Positions 27,876 to 36,787 of a DNA stretch of 64,000 bases are shown piece by piece. The translations under genes and the position numbers were made by a program. This DNA comes from Cohnella sp. GbtcB17 (GTDB lineage Bacteria; Bacillota; Bacilli; Paenibacillales; Paenibacillaceae). The DNA lies in NCBI RefSeq assembly GCF_019091135.1, contig NZ_JAGXJW010000005.1, positions 62,001 through 126,000 of the forward strand, read 5' to 3'. Numbering within the stretch: position 1 is the stretch's first letter; the number at the start of each line of letters is the position of its first letter. Below the pieces are notes generated by a model. The model did not search any database. It saw nothing but the letters and a program-made list of their open reading frames with translations, and had not been told where the DNA came from.

Positions 27876-29567
27876 ATGAGTCAACCTATAAATCCGAATC
27901 AACCGCCGAAGTCGGCTTCGCCAAGCCGGGCAAACGGGAAACCCGCAGGCTCGAGAGGCAGGCCTTCGGGTGCGCGGGGAGATGGCGGGGGAGCGTCCGG
28001 TCGGGGAGGACAAGGCCGTTCGAGCAAGGAGCAGCGGACTAATCCCGAGCGACAGCAGCCGGCAACGACGCAACGGTCCAGCCCTGGGAGGCGACCGGCA
28101 GTCGAGGCAGGACCCGCATCGGCGCCGCGGACCGGCCCACGGTCTGGACAGCAGCAGGGCCGGCGACCGCCCGTCGGCGCCCAGCCTTCCCCTCCGCCGC
28201 GCAAGCCGCAAACCGCGCGCGAGGTGGCGCTGCGGGTGCTGCTGCGCGTCGAGGAGCAAGGTGCCTTCAGCGGCCTGGAGCTCAACCGCGTGCTGACCGA
28301 TGCCGGCCTGTCCCGCCCGGACGCGGCGCTCGCGACCGAGCTCGTCTACGGCACGATCCAGCGTCGCCTGACGATCGATCACGTGCTGGCGGCCCGCGTC
28401 AAGGGCTGGCCGAACAAGGTCGAGCCGTGGGTCCGCTGCCTGCTGCGCCTGAGCTATTATCAGCTGCGCTGGCTCGACCGCGTGCCGGCGCACGCCGTCA
28501 CCGACGAGGCCGTGCGCATCGCCAAAAAGCGCGGCCACGGCGGCATCGCCGGCCTCGTGAACGGCACGCTGCGCGCCCTGCTGCGCGAGGGCGTGGCGCC
28601 GCCCCTGCCGGCCGGGCTGCCCCCGGCCGAGCGGCTCTCGCTCGCCCACAGCTATCCGCTGTGGCTGGCCGAGCGATGGGTCGCCGCCTACGGCGAAGGC
28701 GGCGCCGAGGCGCTCATGGCGGCGGGCAATGAGCCGCCGCACATGTCCGTGCGCGCGAACCGGCTGCGCGGCACGCGCGACGCGCTGCTCGCGGAGCTCG
28801 CGAGCGCGGGCGTCTACGCCGAGCCGTCGAAGCTGTCGCCCGACGGCATCGTGGCTGCTCGCGCCGGCAGCCTGGCGCACACGCCGTGGTACGCGTCCGG
28901 CCGCTTGTCGGTGCAGGACGAGAGCTCGATGCTCGTGGCCGCCGTCTGCGATCCGCAGCCCGGCATGAACGTGCTGGACTGCTGCGCCGCGCCCGGCGGC
29001 AAAGCCGCCCACCTGGCGGAGCGGATGGGAGGCGAGGGCCGCGTGACCGCGAACGACGTGCATCCGCACAAGGAAGCGCTCATTCGCGAGCAGGCGGACC
29101 GGCTCGGCCTGCCGAACGTCGTCACGACCGTCGCGGACGCGCTCTCGCTGCCCGAGCGTCTTGCGCCGGGATCGATGGACGTCGTGCTGCTAGACGCGCC
29201 GTGCTCGGGGCTGGGCGTCATCCGGCGCAAGCCGGAGATCAAGTGGAACAAGGCGGCGGACGATATCGCGAGCCTCGCTGCGCTGCAGCGCAGGCTGCTC
29301 GATTCGGCTTCGCGCATGGTGAAGCCGGGCGGCCGGCTCGTGTACAGCACGTGCACGATCGCACCGGAGGAAAACGAAGAGGCGGTGCGCGATTTTCTGA
29401 GCGCCCATCCGAACTTCCGGCTCGACCCGGCCTGGCCCGATGAGACGCTTGCGCCGCTTCGCGACGCCGGCGTCGTGGACAGCAGCTTCGCCGGCATGGC
29501 GCAGCTGCTGCCCCAGCACTTCGGCAGCGACGGCTTCTTCATCGCGCGGCTCGTCCGGGCGGATTGA
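27876..29567 (+). CDS. rsmB: 16S rRNA (cytosine-967 C5) methyltransferase RsmB, with long basic N-terminal extension
   Basis: A 563-residue protein, about 110 residues longer than Bacillus RsmB. Residues 1-105 are a low-complexity Pro/Gly/Arg/Gln-rich extension. A NusB-like RNA-binding domain follows (about 108-235, REVALRVLLRVEEQGAFSG). The methyltransferase has the SAM-binding DCCAAPGGKAAHLAE, DAPCSGLGVIRRKPE with one catalytic Cys, and STCTIAPEENEE with the nucleophilic Cys. It methylates C967 of 16S rRNA. Start ATG 27876 follows GAAGAGGTG. The extension could be unstructured RNA-binding tail; a later start is unlikely because no well-placed ribosome site was seen further in. Confidence 0.93.
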   Translation: MSQPINPNQPPKSASPSRANGKPAGSRGRPSGARGDGGGASGRGGQGRSSKEQRTNPERQQPATTQRSSPGRRPAVEAGPASAPRTGPRSGQQQGRRPPVGAQPSPPPRKPQTAREVALRVLLRVEEQGAFSGLELNRVLTDAGLSRPDAALATELVYGTIQRRLTIDHVLAARVKGWPNKVEPWVRCLLRLSYYQLRWLDRVPAHAVTDEAVRIAKKRGHGGIAGLVNGTLRALLREGVAPPLPAGLPPAERLSLAHSYPLWLAERWVAAYGEGGAEALMAAGNEPPHMSVRANRLRGTRDALLAELASAGVYAEPSKLSPDGIVAARAGSLAHTPWYASGRLSVQDESSMLVAAVCDPQPGMNVLDCCAAPGGKAAHLAERMGGEGRVTANDVHPHKEALIREQADRLGLPNVVTTVADALSLPERLAPGSMDVVLLDAPCSGLGVIRRKPEIKWNKAADDIASLAALQRRLLDSASRMVKPGGRLVYSTCTIAPEENEEAVRDFLSAHPNFRLDPAWPDETLAPLRDAGVVDSSFAGMAQLLPQHFGSDGFFIARLVRAD

Positions 29568-29707
29568 CGGCCGGCGTTTTCCGATATCGCAATGTCTCCC
29601 GACCCGAGATGACCGCGTTCGCTTACAATTATAGAGCCGAGCGTCCTCGGCACTTTGGCAGCAATCGCGCATGCGCGGCCGGCAACGGCTCCTTTTCGGC
29701 GCAATGG

Positions 29708-29736
29708 GCCGCCTTCTACTGCGAAGGCGGCGTTTA
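29708..29736 (+). terminator. Hairpin between rsmB and rlmN
   Basis: GCCGCCTTC (29708-29716) pairs perfectly with GAAGGCGGC (29723-29731) across a 6-base loop. The following GTTTATGG is not a strong U tract, so it may be a partial terminator or attenuator before rlmN. Confidence 0.4.
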
Positions 29737-29768
29737 TGGTAAAATAGAGCGAATGGTGGTGACTATCC

Positions 29769-30854
29769 TTGATTGGATTAAAAAATAAAGATTACGTTCC
29801 CGCAGACGGGAAACCGTTTATTTACGACTATACGCTGGATCAGCTCCAGGACTGGGTGAAGTCCGCGGGAGAGCCGGCATTCCGCGCAGGCCAGATTTAC
29901 GACTGGCTGTACGTGAAGCGGGTAAGCACGTTCGAGGACATGACGAACTTGCCGAAGGCGCTGCGCGAGAAGCTCGCGGACGCCTTCAACTTCGTCACGC
30001 TGACCGAGATCACGAAGCTTCAATCGAAGGACGGGACGGTCAAGTTCCTGTTCGGCCTGGCCGACAATCACGCGATCGAGACGGTCATCATGCGGCACAA
30101 CTACGGCAACAGCGTCTGCGTGACGACGCAGGTCGGCTGCCGGATCGGCTGCACGTTCTGCGCTTCGACGCTGGGCGGCCTGAAGCGCAATCTGACGGCC
30201 GGCGAGATCATCGCGCAGGTCGTCAAGGCGCAGCAACTGCTCGATCCCGAAGGCGAGCGCGTATCGAGCATCGTCATCATGGGCTCGGGCGAGCCGTTCG
30301 AGAACTACGAGCCGACGATGACGTTTCTACGGACGATGACGCACCCGAAGGGGCTGAATATCGGACAGCGTCATATTACCGTATCGACAAGCGGCATCGT
30401 GCCGAACATTTTGAAGTTCGCGGACGAGAATACGCAGATCAACCTGGCGATCTCCATCCACGCGCCGAACGACGAGCTGCGCTCGAAGCTTATGCCGGTC
30501 AACAGACGGTATCCGTTCGAGGAAGTGATGAACGCCTGCAAGTACTATATCGAGAAAACGGGGCGCCGCATCACGTTCGAGTACGCATTGATCGGCAGCG
30601 TCAACGACCGTCCCGAGCATGCGGAGCAATTGGCCGAGGTGCTGCAGGGCATGCTGTGCCACGTGAACCTGATTCCCGTCAACTACGTGCCCGAGCGGGA
30701 TTACGTCCGCACGCCGCGCGACGATATTTTCGAATTTCACCGCATTCTGGAGCGAAGGAACATTAATGCGACCATCCGCAGGGAGCAGGGGCACGATATC
30801 GCGGCGGCATGCGGCCAGCTGCGGGCGAAGCATATGGAGAAGCAGGCGAGGTGA
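29769..30854 (+). CDS. rlmN: Dual-specificity 23S rRNA/tRNA adenine C2-methyltransferase
   Basis: A 361-residue radical SAM enzyme that methylates A2503 of 23S rRNA and A37 of some tRNAs. The cluster motif CRIGCTFC (CxxxCxxC) is in [16 protein letters not shown], and GEPFENY and the C-terminal cysteine near residue 352 (AAACGQL) are kept. The start is TTG 29769, with GGTGGTGA 7 bases upstream; no in-frame ATG fits. The gene is followed directly by the phosphatase gene prpC. Confidence 0.95.
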   Translation: MIGLKNKDYVPADGKPFIYDYTLDQLQDWVKSAGEPAFRAGQIYDWLYVKRVSTFEDMTNLPKALREKLADAFNFVTLTEITKLQSKDGTVKFLFGLADNHAIETVIMRHNYGNSVCVTTQVGCRIGCTFCASTLGGLKRNLTAGEIIAQVVKAQQLLDPEGERVSSIVIMGSGEPFENYEPTMTFLRTMTHPKGLNIGQRHITVSTSGIVPNILKFADENTQINLAISIHAPNDELRSKLMPVNRRYPFEEVMNACKYYIEKTGRRITFEYALIGSVNDRPEHAEQLAEVLQGMLCHVNLIPVNYVPERDYVRTPRDDIFEFHRILERRNINATIRREQGHDIAAACGQLRAKHMEKQAR

Positions 30855-30859
30855 CGGTG

Positions 30860-31627
30860 TTGAAGACCGCTGTACGGAGTCATATCGGACGAGTCAGGCA
30901 ACTGAACGAAGACAGGGCTTGGGTCGGCACGACGCCCGGCGGCCTGACGGCCGCCGCGGTGGCCGACGGCATGGGCGGACACAACGCGGGCGACGTCGCC
31001 AGTACGCTGGCGATCGACAGCCTGTCGAAGTCGCTGTCCGCATGGGAAGGCGTCATCTCGGCTATCGAGGCGGAGGAAAAGCTCAAGGCGATCGTGCTTG
31101 CGGCGAACGCTGCCGTATTCGAAGCCGCCTCGACGCAGCCGCAATATCATAACATGGGCACGACGGTCGTCGTTGCCCTCCTTGACGAGCGGGAAGGGCT
31201 GATCGGCCATATTGGCGACAGCCGCGCCTATCGGGTCAGAGGGGGCGCCATCGAGCAGCTGACGGACGACCATACGCTCGTCAACGAGCTGGCCCGATCG
31301 GGCCAGCTCAGCCGGGAGGAGGCCGCGAACCACCCCCGGCGCAACGTACTTACGCGCGCGCTCGGCACCGACGCGGACGTGTCGGTCGACCTGCAGCGGA
31401 TCGATATGCTGCCGGGCGATCGCCTTTTGATTTGCAGCGACGGCTTAAGCGCCCTGGTAGACAAGGCACTCATACTCGATACGATGAATACCGAAGGCGT
31501 CACTCTGGATCAACGCGCCGACCGTCTCATCGCGCTGGCGCTTACCGCCGGCGGCGACGACAACGTGACGGTCGCCCTCATCGAATACGAGGCGGAGACC
31601 GTGACGCGGGATGGAGGGACGCCATGA
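30860..31627 (+). CDS. prpC: PP2C-type protein serine/threonine phosphatase PrpC
   Basis: TTG 30860 is chosen because GAGGTG lies 6 bases upstream; GTG 30857 and GTG 30851 are alternatives. The 255-residue PP2C phosphatase has the metal-binding Asp residues in NEDRAW, VADGMGGHNAGD, GHIGDSRAYR and GGDDNVTV. It reverses phosphorylation by the kinase PrkC, whose gene overlaps its stop codon (ATGA). In Bacillus the pair controls spore germination, growth-phase switching and ribosome-associated GTPases such as RsgA, whose gene follows. Confidence 0.95.
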   Translation: MKTAVRSHIGRVRQLNEDRAWVGTTPGGLTAAAVADGMGGHNAGDVASTLAIDSLSKSLSAWEGVISAIEAEEKLKAIVLAANAAVFEAASTQPQYHNMGTTVVVALLDEREGLIGHIGDSRAYRVRGGAIEQLTDDHTLVNELARSGQLSREEAANHPRRNVLTRALGTDADVSVDLQRIDMLPGDRLLICSDGLSALVDKALILDTMNTEGVTLDQRADRLIALALTAGGDDNVTVALIEYEAETVTRDGGTP

Positions 31628-33831
31628 GCACGATCGGACATTTGCTCGGCGGCAGATACGAGCTGCTCGGCCGCGTGGGCGGCGGGGGCATGGCGCTCGT
31701 CTACAAAGCCCGCGACATACTGCTGAACCGGTTCGTCGCGGTCAAGGTGCTCAGGCAGCAGTTCATGCACGACGACGAGTTCGTGCGCCGCTTCCGGCGC
31801 GAAGCCCAGTCGGCGGCTGCGCTTTCCCACCCGAATATCGTGAGCATCTACGATGTGGGTCAGGAAGAAGACACCCATTATATCGTCATGGAATATATCG
31901 ACGGCGCGAACCTGAACGAGATCATCCGCGAGCGGGCGCCGCTGGAGGTGGGCGAGGCCGTCCGCATCGCGTCGCAAATATGCGACGCGCTGGACCACGC
32001 GCATCACAACCAGATCATTCACCGCGACATCAAGCCGCACAACATTCTGATCGGATCGAACGGCCGGGTGAAAGTGACGGACTTCGGCATCGCGCGCGCC
32101 GCGACATCGTCGACGATCACGCAGACCGGCTCCGTAGTCGGCTCGGTCCATTATTTTTCGCCCGAGCACGCCAAAGGTGTAGCCACCGGCGAAAAGTCGG
32201 ACATTTATTCGCTCGGCATCGTCTTGTACCAGATGCTGACGGGCCGGCTTCCTTTTCTCGGGGAAAGTCCGATCAGCGTCGCGCTCAAGCATCTGCAGGA
32301 GCCGTTCGAGGACCCGCGTCTTGTGAATCCGTCGATTCCGCAAAGCGTGGAAAACGTAATCCTGCGGTCGATGCGCAAAAATCCGCTCGAGCGCTATGCC
32401 TCCGCGCAGGATATGCTGGACGATCTGGCGACGTGCCTGCAGCCTCAGCGGCTGAACGAGCCGAAGGTGCGCTTCCCGAGCGATGCGGACGAGGAGGAGC
32501 AGACGCGCGTCATTCCGGCGATCCGGCCGGAGATGCGTTCCTCCGCCGAGGAGACGCTCGCCGGCAAAAGCGCCGGAAAAAACGGACGGGTGGAGGAGCA
32601 GCGGGCGGAGAGCGGCGCTCCCGAAAAGCGCAAGCGCAAAAAATGGGTGCTGCCCACCGTGTTCGGCATCATCGCCGCCATTTTGATCGCGATCCTCATC
32701 TGGGCCATCTTCGCGCTGAAGGGACAACTGGTATCTCCCGACGTGCAGGTGCCGACGGTCGTGAACAAGACGCTCGAAGCTGCGACCGCGGAGCTAGAGA
32801 AGGCCGGACTCAAGGTTGCGGACCCGGTCCTGTACGAGCCGAGCGATACGGTGGACAAGGATCTCGTCATCAGGCAGAGCAAACAGGACATGCCGGTCAA
32901 GAGCGGATCGCTCATCACGTTGACGGTGAGTCTGGGCAAGGAGCTGCCGACGCTCGACGATTATACGGGCAAGCTGTACGACGACGCCGTCGAGGCGCTG
33001 AAGGCGCAAGGGGCTCAGGGCGACAACATCAAAAAGAATGAGCAATTCGACGACGAGACGCCCGCGGGCACGGTGCTCAGCCAGTCTCCGGCTCCGGGGG
33101 CGACATACGATCCGGAAAAGGATACGATCACGCTGAACGTCAGCAAAGGCCCAGAGTCGTTCCCGATGCCGAATCTGATCGGCATGTCGTTGTCCGAGGC
33201 GCGGTCGGAGCTTACCAAGAGCAATCTGTCGCTGCCGAACGACAAGGTGCTGCAGGAGCCGAGCTACACGACGAAGGGCAAAGTGTTCAAGCAGTTCCCC
33301 GCCGAGCAGAACGAGCTCGTGACGCCGGGAACGGAAGTGACGATCTGGATCAGCAGCGGCTACCCGGCGGACGCCAAGGAAAAAACCTGGAACGTCACGG
33401 TATCGCCCGCGGTCGAGGGGCAGACGAGCACGATCAAAATTTTGCTGACCGACGCGCGGGGCGATAGCGAATGGGGCACGAAGAAGATCAAGACGACGCA
33501 GACGTTCCCGATCAACCTCGTCGTGTCGCCGGATAAGGAAGGCCAGATTACGGTATATCGGGACGATCAGTTCCTGGATCGGATCAAGGTGCCGTACGCG
33601 GACGTAGAGCAGACGCCGGATCCTACGCCGACGCCGCCCGAGGAGACGCCGACGCCGCCGGCCGATACGCCGACGGACGGGACGATCGAGCAGCAGCAGA
33701 CGAACGAAGACACGCCGCCGGAAGACGGGCCAGGCAACGAGAATGCATCCGTAGGCGCGGCTAACGGCAAAGATAAAGGCAAAGGTCCGGACAAGGATAA
33801 AGATAAAGGCCCTGGCAAAGGACGCGGCTAA
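31624..33831 (+). CDS. prkC: PASTA-domain serine/threonine protein kinase PrkC
   Basis: ATG 31624 overlaps the prpC stop. The 735-residue product has a Hanks kinase domain (1-275: glycine loop GRVGGGGMALVY, VAVKVLR lysine, HRDIKPHN, DFGIAR), a charged juxtamembrane stretch, one membrane segment (about 342-363), and three extracellular PASTA domains (about 374-438, 440-510, 512-580). A beta-rich domain to about 660 and a Pro/Thr-rich tail ending in Lys/Gly/Asp repeats follow. PASTA kinases sense muropeptides or lipid II. The polar, repetitive end beyond the third PASTA domain is longer than in Bacillus and could reach into the wall. Confidence 0.95.
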   Translation: MSTIGHLLGGRYELLGRVGGGGMALVYKARDILLNRFVAVKVLRQQFMHDDEFVRRFRREAQSAAALSHPNIVSIYDVGQEEDTHYIVMEYIDGANLNEIIRERAPLEVGEAVRIASQICDALDHAHHNQIIHRDIKPHNILIGSNGRVKVTDFGIARAATSSTITQTGSVVGSVHYFSPEHAKGVATGEKSDIYSLGIVLYQMLTGRLPFLGESPISVALKHLQEPFEDPRLVNPSIPQSVENVILRSMRKNPLERYASAQDMLDDLATCLQPQRLNEPKVRFPSDADEEEQTRVIPAIRPEMRSSAEETLAGKSAGKNGRVEEQRAESGAPEKRKRKKWVLPTVFGIIAAILIAILIWAIFALKGQLVSPDVQVPTVVNKTLEAATAELEKAGLKVADPVLYEPSDTVDKDLVIRQSKQDMPVKSGSLITLTVSLGKELPTLDDYTGKLYDDAVEALKAQGAQGDNIKKNEQFDDETPAGTVLSQSPAPGATYDPEKDTITLNVSKGPESFPMPNLIGMSLSEARSELTKSNLSLPNDKVLQEPSYTTKGKVFKQFPAEQNELVTPGTEVTIWISSGYPADAKEKTWNVTVSPAVEGQTSTIKILLTDARGDSEWGTKKIKTTQTFPINLVVSPDKEGQITVYRDDQFLDRIKVPYADVEQTPDPTPTPPEETPTPPADTPTDGTIEQQQTNEDTPPEDGPGNENASVGAANGKDKGKGPDKDKDKGPGKGRG

Positions 33832-33834
33832 CCG

Positions 33835-34782
33835 ATGAAAAAAAAAGACAACGGCGCAGCGCGTCCGACCGCCCATGAGCGCGAAGGCATCATCGTCAAG
33901 GCGCTTAGCGGCTACTATTACGTAAGCGACGAACAACTCGGTACGACGATCCAGTGCAGGGCGCGCGGCATCTTCAAAAAACGCGGAGAATCCCCGCTCG
34001 TCGGAGATAGGGTCGTCTATGAGGAAACGGAAAACGGAGAAGGCGCGGTTAACGGGATTTTGCCGAGGACGTCGGAGCTTGTGCGGCCTCCGGTAGCGAA
34101 CGCGGATCTGGCGGTGCTCGTGTTCTCCGTCATCCGGCCCGAGCTGAACCTGCAGCTGCTCGACAAGTTTCTCGTTCATATCGAGCACGCGGGACTGGAT
34201 TCGCTGATCGTGCTGACCAAGCTCGACGCGGCGGAGCGGTCCGATGACGCAGGGCGAATCGGACGCGATATCGACGATGCGGTGGCGCTCTACGAAGGCA
34301 TCGGGTACCGGGTGCTCGCGGTCAGCGCGCGCCAGGGGACGGGGCTCGAAGAGCTGCGCGGGTTGCTGGCCGATCACGTCAGCGTGTTCGCGGGCCAATC
34401 GGGCGTCGGCAAGTCCTCGCTTCTCAACGCGCTCGTGCCGGGGCTGAAGATGGAGACGAACGATATCAGCGAAAAGCTCGGCCGCGGCAAGCACACGACG
34501 CGTCACGTGGAACTCGTAGAGCTGCCGAGCGGGGGCTTCGTGGCGGATACGCCGGGGTTCAGCCAGCTGGATTTTCAGGAGCTCGGCATCGACGAGATCG
34601 GCTCGTGCTTCCGGGAGTTCCGGGAGCTGGCGCAAGGCTGCAAGTTCAGGGGCTGCACGCATGTCCACGAACCCGGCTGCGCCGTGCTGGCCGAGCTGGA
34701 GGCGGGAGGCATCGCGGAGAGCCGATACCGCCACTACAAGGAATTCATGAACGAATGGAAAGAAAAACCGCGGAGGTACTAG
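33835..34782 (+). CDS. rsgA: Small-subunit-dependent GTPase RsgA
   Basis: A 315-residue circularly permuted GTPase that matures the 30S subunit. An N-terminal OB fold (ALSGYYYVSDE) is followed by the G4-like TKLD, then the P-loop GQSGVGKSSLLNAL, DTPGFSQLD, and a C-terminal zinc knuckle (CKFRGCTHVHEPGC). It starts 4 bases after prkC, with AAAGGA inside the prkC end, so it is part of the same operon. Confidence 0.96.
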   Translation: MKKKDNGAARPTAHEREGIIVKALSGYYYVSDEQLGTTIQCRARGIFKKRGESPLVGDRVVYEETENGEGAVNGILPRTSELVRPPVANADLAVLVFSVIRPELNLQLLDKFLVHIEHAGLDSLIVLTKLDAAERSDDAGRIGRDIDDAVALYEGIGYRVLAVSARQGTGLEELRGLLADHVSVFAGQSGVGKSSLLNALVPGLKMETNDISEKLGRGKHTTRHVELVELPSGGFVADTPGFSQLDFQELGIDEIGSCFREFRELAQGCKFRGCTHVHEPGCAVLAELEAGGIAESRYRHYKEFMNEWKEKPRRY

Positions 34783-34785
34783 CAC

Positions 34786-35433
34786 ATGGCAATTATCGCA
34801 CCATCGATCCTGTCGGCCGACTTCGCTCGGCTCGGCGAGGAGGTTCGTGTGGCGGAAGCCGCCGGCGCGGACTGGATTCACATCGATATTATGGACGGGC
34901 AATACGTGCCGAACCTGACGTTTGGGCCTCCCGTGGTCGCGGCGATTCGCTCCTACACGGCATTGACCTTCGACGCGCATCTCATGATCGAAACGCCGGA
35001 CCGGCTGCTCGCGGACGTCGCCGCGGCCGGCGCGGACCGGATCACGGTGCATGCCGAAGCGAGCACGCATCTGCACCGGACCGTGCATGCGATTCGCGAA
35101 CTCGGGAAGGGAGCAGGCGTCGCGCTTAATCCGCATACGCCGCTGTCCGTGCTCGACTACGTACTGGACGACGTCGATCTGATCCTCATCATGACGGTCA
35201 ATCCCGGCTTCGGCGGACAATCCTTTATTCACGGAATGCTCTCTAAGATTCGCGCGCTTCGGCAGACGCTCGTCGCGCGCGGGCGGGGCGACGTCCATAT
35301 CCAGGTGGACGGCGGCATCAACGCCGAGACGTCCAAGCTCGTGCGCGAAGCGGGCGCGGACGTGCTAGTCGCCGGCAATTACGTGTTCGGGCACGCGGAT
35401 CGCGCCGCGGCCATCGCTTCGCTCAGGGACTGA
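34786..35433 (+). CDS. rpe: Ribulose-phosphate 3-epimerase
   Basis: A 215-residue TIM-barrel epimerase of the pentose phosphate pathway that interconverts ribulose-5-P and xylulose-5-P. The motifs [36 protein letters not shown] (here [11 protein letters not shown]) and VDGGIN are intact. It follows rsgA by 3 bases. In Bacillus a thiamine pyrophosphokinase gene (thiN) follows; it is absent here. Confidence 0.96.
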   Translation: MAIIAPSILSADFARLGEEVRVAEAAGADWIHIDIMDGQYVPNLTFGPPVVAAIRSYTALTFDAHLMIETPDRLLADVAAAGADRITVHAEASTHLHRTVHAIRELGKGAGVALNPHTPLSVLDYVLDDVDLILIMTVNPGFGGQSFIHGMLSKIRALRQTLVARGRGDVHIQVDGGINAETSKLVREAGADVLVAGNYVFGHADRAAAIASLRD

Positions 35434-35457
35434 CTTCGGTCGGTCCCTTTCCTTTTG
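35425..35457 (+). terminator. Terminator overlapping the rpe stop
   Basis: AGGGACTGAC (35425-35434) pairs with GTCGGTCCCT (35439-35448) with one wobble and a TTCG tetraloop, followed by TTTCCTTTT. It ends the coaBC-to-rpe region ahead of spoVM. Confidence 0.85.
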
Positions 35458-35462
35458 CCCGA

Positions 35463-35494
35463 GGAATAGGACAACTCCGCGCGCGCATACACAT
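35463..35494 (+). promoter_or_regulatory. Possible sigma-E promoter of spoVM
   Basis: GGAATAGG (35463-35470) and CATACACAT (35486-35494) roughly fit the sigma-E -35 and -10 (the latter CATACA-T) with a 15-base spacer. spoVM is sigma-E controlled in Bacillus. The -35 match is poor. Confidence 0.35.
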
Positions 35495-35588
35495 TTATCA
35501 ACAGCGCGCGCCTTCGGGCGCTGCGCCGCCCCATGCAAGGCCCGTAGGGCCGCGGGCAACGCATCGGACCGGAGGAGGGGTGGGAACG

Positions 35589-35669
35589 ATGAAGTTTTAC
35601 ACCATCAAGCTGCCGAAGTTTTTGGGCGGATTCGTCAAAGCGATCCTGAATACGTTTCAGAAAAGCTGA
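35589..35669 (+). CDS. spoVM: Stage V sporulation protein M (26-residue peptide)
   Basis: The ATG at 35589, after GGAGGAGGGG, opens a 26-codon frame beginning MKFYTIKLPKFLGG and ending NTFQKS. This is SpoVM, an amphipathic helix that recognises the convex forespore membrane and recruits the coat ATPase SpoIVA. The position-9 proline important for membrane recognition is present. Its place before rpmB is the same as in Bacillus. The gene is easily missed because of its size. Confidence 0.95.
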   Translation: MKFYTIKLPKFLGGFVKAILNTFQKS

Positions 35670-35672
35670 TGC

Positions 35673-35760
35673 CTCCCGGGTGATGGATCCCGCGGCCTTG
35701 CAAGGCTCGTGTACCCGTCCCCGGTACGGGCAGCCCCGCCATCGGCGGGCGATCCGGGAG
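35673..35760 (+). ncRNA. Candidate multibranched structured RNA after spoVM
   Basis: CTCCCGG (35673-35679) can pair with CCGGGAG (35754-35760) and encloses three hairpins: GCCT/AGGC with a TGCA loop (35695-35706), CCCGT/ACGGG with a 7-base loop (35714-35730), and CCCGCC/GGCGGG with a 3-base loop (35735-35749). It resembles a cloverleaf in shape but lacks tRNA invariant bases. High GC makes chance pairing possible. The rest of the 277-base spacer to 35877 holds a weak 64-codon frame that I do not accept as a gene. Confidence 0.25.
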
Positions 35761-35877
35761 CTTCGCGGCGCCCTGCGCCGGCTGCGGCCGGCGGCCCGGG
35801 CGAGATGCCGCTTTTGCGGCACGTTTTATGATGAACGATTAACGCGAGTCTTCCGCATAGGGGAGGCGCGGTAAAAC

Positions 35878-35906
35878 AAAAAGCACCTGGAGGTCCAGGT
35901 GCTTTT
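35878..35906. terminator. Bidirectional terminator between spoVM and rpmB
   Basis: AAAAGCACCTGG (35878-35889) and CCAGGTGCTTTT (35895-35906) form a 12-pair stem with a 4-base loop. A and T runs on either side serve both strands. Confidence 0.85.
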
Positions 35907-35946
35907 GCCATGGGCTGTCGTCCGCCGAGGCGAACGGGGCAGTTAA

Positions 35947-36135
35947 TTATACGCGAACGACTTTGCCGGACTTCAGGGCGCGAGTGCTGACGTATACGCG
36001 CTTCGGCTTGCCGTTAACCAAAATGCGAACCTTCTGCACGTTCACGCCCCAAGAGCGTTTGTTATGATTGTTGGCGTGGGACACGTTGTTGCCGGAAGCC
36101 GGCTTCTTCCCCGTAATATAACATTTGCGAGCCAT
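35947..36135 (-). CDS. rpmB: 50S ribosomal protein L28
   Basis: The 62-residue L28 starts at 36135 with [16 protein letters not shown] after GGGAGGTGG; the longer upstream frame is not used. The family signatures [13 protein letters not shown] and [14 protein letters not shown] are clear. Only one N-terminal cysteine (Cys5) is present, so it looks like a zinc-free (C-minus) form. It is the only minus-strand gene in the 17-42 kb backbone, as in Bacillus. Confidence 0.96.
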   Translation of the reverse strand: MARKCYITGKKPASGNNVSHANNHNKRSWGVNVQKVRILVNGKPKRVYVSTRALKSGKVVRV

Positions 36136-36319
36136 GTAAATCCACCTCCCTGACCAGACCTTGCACACACTTTTCCTATCATAACACAGGCCTAGTCGGC
36201 TTGCAATGTCATCGCTCGACTTCAAACCGATTCTTTTTTATAGTACAATGGGAAAAGGTTCACCCATGGAGCCGTCTATAGCGGACGGCGTTCGAGAACC
36301 GCCAAAGGAGCGTGTGGCC

Positions 36320-36679
36320 ATGCCTATGCAGCTATCGACGGAAAACGGCAAAATCGACGTGGCCGATCAGGTCATCGCCGTCATCGCGGGTTCGGCGGCG
36401 CTCGACTGCTACGGCCTCGTCGGTATGGCCTCCAGGAAGCAATTGAAGGACGGGATCGCCGAGCTGCTCGGCCGCGAGAATCTCGCGCGGGGCGTCGAAG
36501 TGCGCCGCGAAGGGGAGGAGCTCCATCTGGATCTGTACGTGATCGTGAGCTACGGCACGAAGATCTCGGAGGTCGCCCACAACATCCAATCCAAAGTCAA
36601 GTACGTGCTGGAGGAAGTCGTCGGGATTGCCGTGGACCGCCTGAACATTTTCGTTCAGGGCGTGCGCGTCATTCGCTAG
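36320..36679 (+). CDS. Asp23/Gls24 family protein (YloU-like)
   Basis: ATG 36320 follows AAAGGAG, giving 119 residues starting MPMQLSTENGKIDVADQVIAV. The Asp23/Gls24 (DUF322) fold is seen in GLVGMASRKQ, EVRREGEELHLDLYVIVSYG and VDRLNIFVQGVRV. Members are envelope-stress or fatty-acid-linked proteins; the gene sits just before the fatty acid kinase gene, as yloU does before yloV in Bacillus. Confidence 0.9.
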   Translation: MPMQLSTENGKIDVADQVIAVIAGSAALDCYGLVGMASRKQLKDGIAELLGRENLARGVEVRREGEELHLDLYVIVSYGTKISEVAHNIQSKVKYVLEEVVGIAVDRLNIFVQGVRVIR

Positions 36680-36787
36680 GCGAAGACCGGATCGTAACCA
36701 CTTGCGCGATTATCCGATCTCACCTTGGCTTGCCGGGCTCTCCTGCCGGAGAGGCCGGCGTCGCGCCTTCGAAAAGGGGAATTTTCA

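Noticed and set aside
35671-35761. tRNA gene after spoVM
   Set aside because: Cloverleaf-like outline but no TTCGA-type loop, no D-loop GG pattern, and no proper anticodon loop.
35680-35874. 64-codon frame with a Cys-x2-Cys motif after spoVM
   Set aside because: Arg-rich composition of GC-rich non-coding DNA, a poor start, and overlap with strong RNA stems; a single CRFCG pair is not enough for a zinc protein.
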